Assembly (NCBI RefSeq): GCF_021531815.1
Contig: NZ_JADYUM010000009.1
Span: forward strand, 53,115 to 117,114
Direction: 5' to 3'
Source: Pseudoflavonifractor phocaeensis
GTDB lineage: Bacteria; Bacillota; Clostridia; Oscillospirales; Oscillospiraceae
Length of the DNA: 64,000 bases
The notes beneath the pieces are model-generated. The model saw nothing but the letters and a program-made list of their open reading frames with translations. It was not told the DNA's origin and did not search any database. This document shows positions 16,926 to 24,312 of the stretch, piece after piece. Positions within the stretch are counted from its first letter, which is position 1, and each line of letters starts with the position of its first letter. The translations under genes were made by a program, and so were the position numbers.

Positions 16926-18176
16926 ATGTTCGGACACAAGAAAGACAAACAGTCCCAGGCCTCCGGGCGGGAGACCCTGGGCATTTATATCCACATCCCC
17001 TTCTGCCGCAGCAAGTGCGACTACTGCGATTTCTACTCCCTGGCGGGGCGGGAGGACCGGATGGACGCCTACCAGAAGGCCCTGCTCTCCCACATCGGGG
17101 AGACGGCCCCTCTGGCCCAGGGGTTCCCGGTGGACACCATCTACTTCGGCGGGGGAACCCCCAGCTTTTACGGGGACAAGCGGCTGCGGGAGCTGCTGGC
17201 CGCCATTCAGAAGCTGTTTCAAGTGGAGAAAAACGCGGAGATCACCCTGGAGGCCAATCCGGACAGCGTGGATCTGAAGTCCCTGCGCCGCCTGCGGAAG
17301 GCGGGCTTTAACCGCCTGTCCCTGGGGATGCAGTCGGCCTGCCCCGGGGAATTGTCCGCCATCCACCGCCCCCACACCGTCAAGCAGGTGGACGAGGCGG
17401 TGGCGGCCGCCAAAAAGGCCCGGTTCAAGAACCTGTCCCTGGACCTGATCTACGGCCTCCCCGGCCAGACCATGGACAGCTGGAAGGCCACGGTGGAGCA
17501 CGCCCTGTCCCTCATCCCCCAGCACCTGTCCTGCTACGGCCTGAAGGTGGAGGAGGGCACCCCACTGGCCGCCCGGGTGGCGGCGGGAGAGGTTCTGCCC
17601 GATGACGATATGCAGGCCGACCTGTACCTGTGGACGGTGGGACGGCTCCAGCGGGCGGGCCTGCCCCAGTATGAGATCTCCAATTTCGCCAAGCCCGGGT
17701 TCGAGTCCCGGCACAACCTGCGCTACTGGCTGACCAAGCCCTATATCGGCTTCGGACCCGGGGCCCACTCTGACTTCGGCGGCCGGCGGTATTCCTTTAC
17801 CCGGGACCTGGACGGCTATATTGACGGCGTCCTCCGGGGCGGGAGCATCATCGACAGCGAGGAGCTGATCCCCCAGCGGGAGCGGGGCGGCGAGTATCTG
17901 ATGCTCCGGCTGCGCACCGCCCGGGGCATCGAGGAGTGGGAATACCGGGGAAACTATTTTATGGATTTTGCCCCGCTGGAGCGGCGGCTGGAGGAGTTCC
18001 AGACCCAAGGCTGGGCCAGAAAAACGGAGGAAGGCCGCTGGCGGCTGACGCCCAGGGGCTTTCTGGTGTCCAACCAGCTCATCGGGGACCTGCTGGAGCG
18101 GCAGGAGCAGGCCAACCTGGCCGACCTGCTGCCCAGGGCCCGGGAGCAATATGGAAGACGGAAAAATATGGAATAA
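16926..18176 (+). CDS. hemW: Radical SAM protein HemW (coproporphyrinogen oxidase-like)
   Basis: This 416-residue radical SAM protein has the cluster motif CRSKCDYCDF near residue 30 and the HemN-family motifs YFGGGTPS and LGMQS. The C-terminal HemN domain contains ISNFAKPGFESRHNLRYW. Its single short N-terminal extension and the cysteine spacing fit HemW, a heme-binding chaperone, rather than the oxygen-independent coproporphyrinogen oxidase HemN. It is often annotated as an oxidase, but that activity is doubtful for HemW. GAAAAGGAG precedes the ATG. It is transcribed alone, divergent from the XRE operon. Confidence 0.88.
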   Translation: MFGHKKDKQSQASGRETLGIYIHIPFCRSKCDYCDFYSLAGREDRMDAYQKALLSHIGETAPLAQGFPVDTIYFGGGTPSFYGDKRLRELLAAIQKLFQVEKNAEITLEANPDSVDLKSLRRLRKAGFNRLSLGMQSACPGELSAIHRPHTVKQVDEAVAAAKKARFKNLSLDLIYGLPGQTMDSWKATVEHALSLIPQHLSCYGLKVEEGTPLAARVAAGEVLPDDDMQADLYLWTVGRLQRAGLPQYEISNFAKPGFESRHNLRYWLTKPYIGFGPGAHSDFGGRRYSFTRDLDGYIDGVLRGGSIIDSEELIPQRERGGEYLMLRLRTARGIEEWEYRGNYFMDFAPLERRLEEFQTQGWARKTEEGRWRLTPRGFLVSNQLIGDLLERQEQANLADLLPRAREQYGRRKNME

Positions 18177-18220
18177 AAACTGGAAGAATACGCCAAAATT
18201 CAACCAAAAAATTCTTCTAA

Positions 18221-18259
18221 ATGGACAGCCGGAGGATAAATTATCCTCCGGCTGTCCAT
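18221..18259. terminator. Perfect 18-bp hairpin after hemW
   Basis: ATGGACAGCCGGAGGATA pairs perfectly with 18242-18259 around a 3-nt loop. No T-run follows on the plus strand; the minus-strand side is T-richer. It lies 44 bp after the hemW stop and may act as a terminator or RNA-stabilising stem. Confidence 0.5.
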
Positions 18260-18295
18260 CAAATCGACGATTTGACGGCTCCCGCGCAAAATTCG

Positions 18296-18324
18296 TTGCC
18301 ACGGGGGTATAATGGTGATATAAT
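18296..18324 (+). promoter_or_regulatory. Probable sigma-A promoter for murA
   Basis: TTGCCA (18296-18301) and TATAAT (18319-18324) with 17-bp spacing. The transcript would have a leader of about 110 nt before the murA TTG start. Confidence 0.7.
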
Positions 18325-18440
18325 ATATAAGCCTTACCATGCCCAGAACACTTTGGGCGTCTGGAAGACAACATAAACAGGCTATTTTCAGCCGTTTCCA
18401 TATAGATGCCGCCTGCTGCGGCTCAAAGAAGGTGCAAGAT

Positions 18441-19736
18441 TTGACCAAGTATCAGATCCGCGGAGGCAAGACCCTCCATGGAACCATCGAGATCAGCGGA
18501 GCCAAGAATGCCGCTGTCGCCATTATCCCCGCCGCCTTGATGGTGGACGGGGTCTGCCGCATTGAAAATGTTCCCCAGATCAGCGACGTCACCCTGATCC
18601 TTCAAATTCTGCGGGAGCTGGGGGCCGACGTGAGAACGGTGAACCGGACCACGGTGGATGTGGACTGCTCCCACATCCGGAACCGCCAGGTCCCCTATGA
18701 TTTGGGCCGTAAGATCCGGGCCAGCTACTATTTGGTGGGCGCCCTGCTGGGCCGGTTCGGCTGGGCCGAGGTGCCCCTGCCCGGGGGCTGCGACCTGGGC
18801 GGCCGTCCCATCGACCAGCACATTAAGGGCTTTGTGGCCATGGGGGCCGAGGTGGAGGTCCGCAACGGCCTGATCTACGCCCAGGTGCCCCAGGGGGGGC
18901 GGCTCACCGGGAACAGCGTCTATCTGGACATCGTGTCCGTGGGAGCCACCATGAACATCATGCTGGCCGCCGCCCTGGCCGACGGCATGACCGTCATTGA
19001 GAACGCCGCTAAGGAACCCCATATCGTGGACCTGGCCAACTTCCTCAACTCCATGGGGGCCAATATCATGGGCGCCGGCACCGACGTCATCAAGATCCGG
19101 GGGGTGGAGCGCCTGCGGGGCGGCACCTACTCCATCATCCCCGACCAGATCGAGGCGGGCACCTACATGGCCGCCGTGGCCGCCGCCGGCGGCGAGGTCC
19201 TGATCAAAAACGTCATCCCCAAGCATTTGGACTGCATCACCGCCAAGCTGGTGGAGATGGGGGTGGACGTGGAGGAGCAGGACGACGCTGTCCTGGTCCG
19301 CCGGAGCGGGCCTCTCAGCCGCACCAACATCAAGACCATGCCCTACCCCGGCTTCCCCACCGACATGCAGTCCCAGATCGGCGCCGTGCTCTGCCTGGCC
19401 CGGGGGACCAGCGTCATCACCGAGGGTGTCTGGGACAACCGCTACCGCTATGTGGACGAGCTGCGCCGCATGGGCGCCCACATCCAGGTGGACGGCAAAG
19501 TAGCTGTCATCGAAGGAGTGGACAAGCTCACCGGAGCCCCCGTCCACGCCTGCGACCTGCGGGCGGGCGCCGCCATGGTCATCGCCGGTCTGGCCGCCCA
19601 GGGCGTCACCGAGATCGACGCCATCCACCATATCGAGCGGGGCTATGAGACGCTGGTGGAAAAGCTGTCCGCCGTGGGCGCCGACATCAAGGTGGTCAAC
19701 GTCCCGGAGGAGGACAGTCAGGCCCAGGTGGGCTGA
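18441..19736 (+). CDS. murA: UDP-N-acetylglucosamine 1-carboxyvinyltransferase
   Basis: MurA transfers enolpyruvate from PEP to UDP-GlcNAc, the first committed step of peptidoglycan synthesis, in the cytoplasm. The protein has the EPSP-synthase-like two-domain fold; the active-site loop carries the cysteine in PGGCDLGGRPID, the residue targeted by fosfomycin. From the TTG at 18441 it is 431 residues, the normal length, and begins TKYQIRGGKTLHG as in homologues. The frame is open further upstream but that extension lacks similarity to MurA. A terminator follows the gene. Confidence 0.94.
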   Translation: MTKYQIRGGKTLHGTIEISGAKNAAVAIIPAALMVDGVCRIENVPQISDVTLILQILRELGADVRTVNRTTVDVDCSHIRNRQVPYDLGRKIRASYYLVGALLGRFGWAEVPLPGGCDLGGRPIDQHIKGFVAMGAEVEVRNGLIYAQVPQGGRLTGNSVYLDIVSVGATMNIMLAAALADGMTVIENAAKEPHIVDLANFLNSMGANIMGAGTDVIKIRGVERLRGGTYSIIPDQIEAGTYMAAVAAAGGEVLIKNVIPKHLDCITAKLVEMGVDVEEQDDAVLVRRSGPLSRTNIKTMPYPGFPTDMQSQIGAVLCLARGTSVITEGVWDNRYRYVDELRRMGAHIQVDGKVAVIEGVDKLTGAPVHACDLRAGAAMVIAGLAAQGVTEIDAIHHIERGYETLVEKLSAVGADIKVVNVPEEDSQAQVG

Positions 19737-19754
19737 GACAGGAAGAAATATCGG

Positions 19755-19792
19755 GGCCTGAGCGCGGCTTGTGATCACGCTCAGGCCTTTTT
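19755..19792 (+). terminator. Intrinsic terminator after murA
   Basis: Stem GGCCTGAGCG (19755-19764) with CGCTCAGGCC (19778-19787), followed by TTTTTG. Confidence 0.85.
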
Positions 19793-19819
19793 GAATGGCT
19801 GCGACGGAGTGGATGCTTT

Positions 19820-20656
19820 TTGTTGACCTTTACCACCCTGGCCAGCGGGTCCAGCGGCAACGCCGCCCTGGTGTCCTGCGGCCGGACCCATATTCTGCTG
19901 GACGCGGGGATCTCCGCCCGGCGCATCACCACCGGGCTGCGGAGCCTGGGGGTGGCCCCGGAGGAGCTGTCCGCCGTGCTGGTGACCCATGAGCACCACG
20001 ACCATATCAACGGCCTGGCGGTGCTGACCAAAAAGCTGCGGGTCCCCATCGTCTCCTCCGCTCCCACCTGCCGTCAGATCTGTTACAAAGTGCCCTTTGT
20101 AGACGACCTGGTCCGGGCCCAGGAGCCGGGGACCGGGGTCCGGTTGGGGGAGCTGTGGGTGGAGTCCTTTTCCACGCCCCATGATGCCGCAGGCAGCGTG
20201 GGTTACTCCATCACCGGAGATGGCTGCCGGCTGGTGCTGTGCACCGACCTTGGATACATCACCCCCGAGGTGAAGCAGGCGGTCCGGGGCTGTGACCTGC
20301 TGGTGTGCGAGGCCAACCACGACGAGGATTGGGTCCGGTCCGGGCCCTACCCCTACTCCTTAAAACAGCGCATCCTGGGGGACCGGGGCCACCTGTCCAA
20401 CGAGGCGGGGGCCGAGCTGGCTGCCCTGGGGGTGGAGTCGGGCGCCCGTACCGTGGTGCTGGCCCACCTGTCCGCCCAGAACAACACCCCCGCCCGGGCC
20501 CGGCAGGTGGCTGTCCGCCGCCTGGCCGCCCTGGGCTGCGACCCGGAGCGGGATTTGTCCCTGACGGTGGCGCCCCGAAGCGAGTTGGGTCCCACCTTTG
20601 CCCTGGAGCGTGGGGCGGGCGTTAAGGCTTTCCGGAGGGAGGCGGCGTTATGCTGA
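19820..20656 (+). CDS. MBL-fold metallohydrolase (WalJ/YycJ-like)
   Basis: This 278-residue metallo-beta-lactamase fold protein has an N terminus TLASGSSGNAALVS and metal motif THEHHDHINGL typical of the YycJ/WalJ group, a putative exonuclease linked to cell-wall and replication homeostasis in Bacillus relatives. The start is a TTG at 19820 (or the adjacent TTG at 19823) preceded by GGAGTGG. It overlaps rlmH by 7 bp; the WalJ-RlmH pairing is frequent in Firmicutes. It lies 83 bp after murA and downstream of murA's terminator. Confidence 0.87.
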   Translation: MLTFTTLASGSSGNAALVSCGRTHILLDAGISARRITTGLRSLGVAPEELSAVLVTHEHHDHINGLAVLTKKLRVPIVSSAPTCRQICYKVPFVDDLVRAQEPGTGVRLGELWVESFSTPHDAAGSVGYSITGDGCRLVLCTDLGYITPEVKQAVRGCDLLVCEANHDEDWVRSGPYPYSLKQRILGDRGHLSNEAGAELAALGVESGARTVVLAHLSAQNNTPARARQVAVRRLAALGCDPERDLSLTVAPRSELGPTFALERGAGVKAFRREAALC

Positions 20657-21132
20657 GCGTACATCTCATCTGCGTGGGGAAGCTGAAGGAGAAGTTTTAC
20701 CTGGACGCCTGCGCGGAGTATATGAAGCGGCTGTCCCCCTACTGCAAGCTGACCTTGACGGAGCTGCCCGAAGTGAAGCTGCCCCAGAACCCCTCCCTGG
20801 GGGAGATCACCGCCGCCCTGGACAAGGAGGGGGACGCCATCCGGGCCAAGATCCCGCCCAACTCCAGCGTGGTGGCCCTGTGCGTGGAGGGAAAGCTCCG
20901 GTCCAGCGAGGAACTGGCCGCTCTGGTCCGCACCTGGGAGCACAACGCCGCCAAGCACCTGGTCTTTGTCATCGGGGGCAGCTACGGCCTCCACCCCTCC
21001 ATCAAGGCGGAGGCCTGGGTCCAGCTGTCCATGTCCCCCATGACCTTCCCCCACCACCTGGCCCGGGTCATGGTGCTGGAGCAGATCTACCGGGCCTTCA
21101 AGATCAATGAGGGGTCCTCCTATCATAAATAA
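20650..21132 (+). CDS. rlmH: 23S rRNA (pseudouridine1915-N3)-methyltransferase
   Basis: RlmH methylates the N3 of pseudouridine 1915 in helix 69 of 23S rRNA on assembled ribosomes, using S-adenosylmethionine through a trefoil-knot (SPOUT) fold. The 160-residue protein shows the cofactor motif FVIGGSYG near 114-121 and the conserved C terminus with LSMSPMTFPHHLAR, EQIYRAF and the final YHK. It overlaps the WalJ-like gene, so both are co-translated. A terminator follows the stop at once. Confidence 0.97.
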   Translation: MLSVHLICVGKLKEKFYLDACAEYMKRLSPYCKLTLTELPEVKLPQNPSLGEITAALDKEGDAIRAKIPPNSSVVALCVEGKLRSSEELAALVRTWEHNAAKHLVFVIGGSYGLHPSIKAEAWVQLSMSPMTFPHHLARVMVLEQIYRAFKINEGSSYHK

Positions 21133-21135
21133 GGA

Positions 21136-21168
21136 AACGGGACTGCCATGGGCAGTCCCGTTTTTTAA
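21136..21168. terminator. Bidirectional terminator between rlmH and radical SAM gene
   Basis: A 12-bp stem AACGGGACTGCC / GGCAGTCCCGTT with ATG loop and a T-run on the plus strand. The converging minus-strand gene ends at 21165 inside it. Confidence 0.88.
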
Positions 21169-22043
21169 ACTCCGGTCAGGTCGAAGGGGGGCGTATATTC
21201 CTCTTTGGCGCTGGTCCGTTCCTGGGTGAATCCGGCCAGTCCCAGGTTTTCCATGTACTCCTGGGCGGCGCGCATCTCCCCTGGGCGCAGACGGCGGTCC
21301 AGCTCCGGACAGGCGGACAGGTCCCCCCAGGGGGTGTACTGGCTCATGAGGGAGAACAGCACCGTCCCCGGCGCAAACTCCCCGGCCACCCAGTCCATCA
21401 CCGCCTTGGCCTGGTTCACCTGGCCGGGGAGGATCAGGTGGCGGATGATGACCCCCTTTTTCAGCAGGCCGTCCCCGTCAAATTGGCAGGGGCCTGTCTG
21501 GCGGACCATCTCCCGGATGGCGGCCCGGGCCGTCTCCGGGTAGTCAGCGGCGGCGGAGTACCGCCCGGCGGCCGCCGGGTCCAGATATTTCAGGTCGGGG
21601 AGGTAGACGTCCACCAGTCCCTCCAACCCCTTCAGGGTTTCCACCTTGTCATAGCCCCCGGAGTTCCACACCGCCGGGACGGGCAGGGGGTGCGCCTCCA
21701 AAAGGGCACGGACCGTGTGGGCATAGTGGGTGGGATTGACGAAGTTGATGTTGTGGGCCCCCTGGGCGGTCAGCTCGTCACAGATCTCGGCCAGACGCTC
21801 TAATGTGACCCCTTTGCCGAAATCCCGGTGGCTGATCTTTTCATTCTGGCAGAAGACGCAGCCCAAAGAGCAGCCGGAGAAGAAGATGGTCCCGGAGCCC
21901 CGGGTGCCCGAGATGGGGGGTTCCTCCCACATGTGGAGGGCGGCCCGGGCCAGCACCGGAGCCGACGGCATCCGGCACCATCCCCGGCCCTCGGTCTCCG
22001 TGCGGAGCGCCCCACAGTTCCGGGGGCAGAGGCGGCAGATCAT
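21165..22043 (-). CDS. Radical SAM protein, PflX/COG1313 type
   Basis: This 292-residue protein is related to pyruvate formate-lyase activating enzymes. The N terminus has a cysteine knuckle (CRLCPRNCG, with another Cys at about 22) and the radical SAM motif is CSLGCVFCQN, the CxxxCxxC form. NINFVNPTHY and SGGYDKVE are typical of the PflX (YgiQ-unrelated) group. The partner it activates is unknown; no glycyl radical enzyme is encoded here. It lies 26 bp after mutY in the same direction and may be co-transcribed with it. Confidence 0.87.
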   Translation of the reverse strand: MICRLCPRNCGALRTETEGRGWCRMPSAPVLARAALHMWEEPPISGTRGSGTIFFSGCSLGCVFCQNEKISHRDFGKGVTLERLAEICDELTAQGAHNINFVNPTHYAHTVRALLEAHPLPVPAVWNSGGYDKVETLKGLEGLVDVYLPDLKYLDPAAAGRYSAAADYPETARAAIREMVRQTGPCQFDGDGLLKKGVIIRHLILPGQVNQAKAVMDWVAGEFAPGTVLFSLMSQYTPWGDLSACPELDRRLRPGEMRAAQEYMENLGLAGFTQERTSAKEEYTPPFDLTGV

Positions 22044-22069
22044 GGCGGAGGCTCCTTTCTACATGGATG

Positions 22070-23116
22070 TCAGAACCGCCCCAGGCGGTCTGCAACTTTT
22101 TCGGAAAAGCTCTGGAAGGCGTTGGGGAGGGCGTAGGTGTCCCGGAGGGCGGTCCGGTCCGCCCAGACCCAGCCCGCGGGCAGTTCGGGGCTGTCCAGCT
22201 CCCCGGCCAGGGCGGTCATGTGCCACTCGATGTGGGTGAAGATGTGCTTTCCCGTTCCAGCCCGCTCCAGCGTCCGGGGCTCCAGCCCCCAGGCGGCGGG
22301 CCAGTTGGTCCCGCCGGAGGGCTCGTTGGGGTACTCCCACAGTCCGGCCAGCAGGCCCTTGTCCGGGCGGCGGCGCAGGGCCACCTGGTTTTCATAAAAG
22401 AACAGGTAGACCGTCCGCTCCTCCGCCCGCCGGGCCTTCTTGGCCGCCTTCACCGGCAGCTCTCCGGTGCGCCCCTCCAGGAAAGCGCGGCAGAAGGAGG
22501 ACGCCGGGCATTTGTCACACAGGGGGGCGCCATTGGGCAGGCAGACGGTGGCACCCAGCTCCATCATGGCCTGGTTGAAGTCCCCGGGGGCATCCAGGGG
22601 AATGATTTGGGCCAGGGCCTGGGTCACCCGCTTTTTCATGGCGGGGGTGGTGATGTCACCGCTGTCTCCCCGCACCCGGGCGGTCACCCGCAGGACGTTG
22701 CCGTCCACCGCCGGGACGGGGAGGTGAAAGGCGATGGAGGAGATGGCCCCGGCGGTATAGTCCCCCACGCCGGCCAGGGACCGGATGTCCTCATAAGTAT
22801 TGGGGAATACCCCGCCGAAGGTCTCCATGATCTGGCGGGCGGCTTTTTGCAGGTTCCGGGCCCGGCTGTAGTAGCCCAGCCCCTGCCACAGCTTCATCAG
22901 CTGGTCCTCGGGGAGGGCGGCCAGGTCGGCCACTGTGGGGGCTGCTTCCAGAAAACGGCGGTAGTAGTCCAGCACCGCGGCCACCCGGGTCTGCTGGAGC
23001 ATGATCTCCGATACCCAGACCCGGTAGGGGGTGGGGTGGCTGCGCCAGGGCAGCACCCGGGCGTTCTCCCGGTACCATACCAGCAAGGGGATGGGCAGCT
23101 GTTCCAGCTCCTTCAT
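22070..23116 (-). CDS. mutY: A/G-specific adenine glycosylase
   Basis: MutY removes adenine mispaired with 8-oxoguanine. The 348-residue protein has the catalytic Glu in EIMLQQTRV, the helix-hairpin-helix/Asp motif GVGDYTAGAISSIAF, and an iron-sulfur loop C-X7-C-X2-C-X5-C (CLPNGAPLCDKCPASSFC), one residue longer than the usual C-X6 first spacing. A C-terminal NUDIX-like domain recognises 8-oxoG. The ATG at 23116 follows AAAAGGAGGT; an in-frame ATG 24 codons upstream lacks a site. Confidence 0.94.
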   Translation of the reverse strand: MKELEQLPIPLLVWYRENARVLPWRSHPTPYRVWVSEIMLQQTRVAAVLDYYRRFLEAAPTVADLAALPEDQLMKLWQGLGYYSRARNLQKAARQIMETFGGVFPNTYEDIRSLAGVGDYTAGAISSIAFHLPVPAVDGNVLRVTARVRGDSGDITTPAMKKRVTQALAQIIPLDAPGDFNQAMMELGATVCLPNGAPLCDKCPASSFCRAFLEGRTGELPVKAAKKARRAEERTVYLFFYENQVALRRRPDKGLLAGLWEYPNEPSGGTNWPAAWGLEPRTLERAGTGKHIFTHIEWHMTALAGELDSPELPAGWVWADRTALRDTYALPNAFQSFSEKVADRLGRF

Positions 23117-23438
23117 GGCGGACCTCCTTTTCTCGGAATATTCCTGATTATAAGCGAAAAACGGCCGTTCCGCAACGGGGAAAATCATAACCGTTTGATA
23201 ATACCGTATATAATCAATTTGGGAATGGCATTTCCAGGGGGATAGTGTTAAAGTTTTAACAGAACGAAGGTTAAAAATTTAACGATATGTCGGCTGCCGC
23301 TCTTACCGGCCTGTCGGGAAAGAAAACCTTGGTTCATCATCATTCCTTTTTCATCCATCCTTCCAGATCAAACCAGAGAGAGGCATCCTTAAGGATGCCT
23401 CTCTCTGGTTTTTTGGATCAGAAACCTGATCTTTGCGG
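23117..23438. other. Intergenic gap with orphan palindrome
   Basis: No convincing gene lies in these 322 bases. The left half is AT-rich and contains the probable mutY promoter region. A perfect 40-nt palindrome sits at 23371-23410. Confidence 0.6.
23371..23415. terminator. Perfect 40-nt palindromic terminator
   Basis: Bases 23371-23410 are fully self-complementary around AAGGATGCC/GGCATCCTT, followed on the plus strand by TTTTTT. The gene that ends here (23439-23831) is on the minus strand, where the run after the stem is only TTTGAT. The strong U-tract therefore faces a plus-strand transcript for which no gene is visible. Confidence 0.75.
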
Positions 23439-23831
23439 TTATTTCCCGGCGGCGATGATCTCCTCCAGGGCCTCCACCAACTCATAGACCAGACCGTCAC
23501 AGTGGTCTTTCCGGGCCTCGCCCCGGTCCCGGGAGGCTTTCAGCAGGGTGGCGCAGTCAGTGGCGCCGTGGCGCTCCCGGAACTGGCGCAGGAGGGCGGC
23601 TGCCTGCTTGTTGTCATAGCCCATGGCGCCCAAAACCATCATGGCGGCGCTGAGAGTGCCGCAAACGGAGCCGTGGGACATCCCCATGCCGAAGTGGGCG
23701 CCCAGGGCGTTGGCCTGTTCCTCCGTGAGCCCCATTTCCGGGGCGAAGGGGACGAGGATGGATTGACAGCAGTTATGGTGTACGCCGGGCCCCTCGTGTC
23801 GGATGGCCCATACCTGTTCCATGCGGGTCAT
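23439..23831 (-). CDS. C_GCAxxG_C_C family redox protein
   Basis: This 130-residue protein has the cysteine pattern of the C_GCAxxG_C_C family: NCCQS near 20-24, GSVCGTLSAAMMVLG in the middle, TDCATLL near 92 and HCDGLV near 110. These proteins are predicted redox or metal-binding proteins of anaerobes, often with a signal or permease partner; their function is not established. It lies 15 bp after a GNAT gene and in the same direction, so recG, GNAT and this gene likely form one transcript. Confidence 0.85.
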   Translation of the reverse strand: MTRMEQVWAIRHEGPGVHHNCCQSILVPFAPEMGLTEEQANALGAHFGMGMSHGSVCGTLSAAMMVLGAMGYDNKQAAALLRQFRERHGATDCATLLKASRDRGEARKDHCDGLVYELVEALEEIIAAGK

Positions 23832-23846
23832 AGTGTTCTCTCCTTT

Positions 23847-24299
23847 TTATTTCACTTTGTCAATGACCATCTGGTCATAGCGCAAATAGTCATAGCCGGC
23901 CTTCTGATACATGCGGACGGCCCCGCGGTTGACTTCGTTGACCTCCAGGCGGAAGCGGCGGGCGGAGGGATACTGTTCCTCGATCCAAGCCATGACCTGG
24001 GGCCCAAGACCCTGTCCCCGGAACTCCGGCTTCAGGAAGATCTCTTCCAGAAACACGCAGCGGCCCCCCACCTCGGCGGAGTAGCACTGGGTGATGTAGA
24101 GGTACCCGGCGGGCTGGCCGTCCGCCTGGATGAGGACGCCCCGGAGCAGGTCCTCCCCGTGGTCGGCGGCGTCCCGGAAGGTGCGCTCCAGAATGGCGGG
24201 GTCCACCTCGTGGAGGACGGCGTCGGTATGGTAAAAGTCCCGGACCATGGGCAGGATCAGGTCGTGGTCCCGGAGGGTGATGTCGCGGAAGGTGAGCAT
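23847..24299 (-). CDS. GNAT family N-acetyltransferase
   Basis: This 150-residue GNAT-fold enzyme transfers acetyl from acetyl-CoA to an amine. The acetyl-CoA binding signature is RGQGLGPQVMAWIEE around residues 95-110, preceded by the beta-strand VFLEEIFLKPEFR, and the C-terminal VNRGAVRMYQKAGY is typical. The substrate cannot be inferred. It begins 13 bp after recG and is probably co-transcribed. Confidence 0.88.
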   Translation of the reverse strand: MLTFRDITLRDHDLILPMVRDFYHTDAVLHEVDPAILERTFRDAADHGEDLLRGVLIQADGQPAGYLYITQCYSAEVGGRCVFLEEIFLKPEFRGQGLGPQVMAWIEEQYPSARRFRLEVNEVNRGAVRMYQKAGYDYLRYDQMVIDKVK

Positions 24300-24312
24300 A
24301 ATCAGTCTCCTA

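Noticed and set aside
16926..18176. Annotation as oxygen-independent coproporphyrinogen III oxidase (hemN)
   Set aside because: The N terminus and length fit HemW, and no other heme synthesis gene is near.
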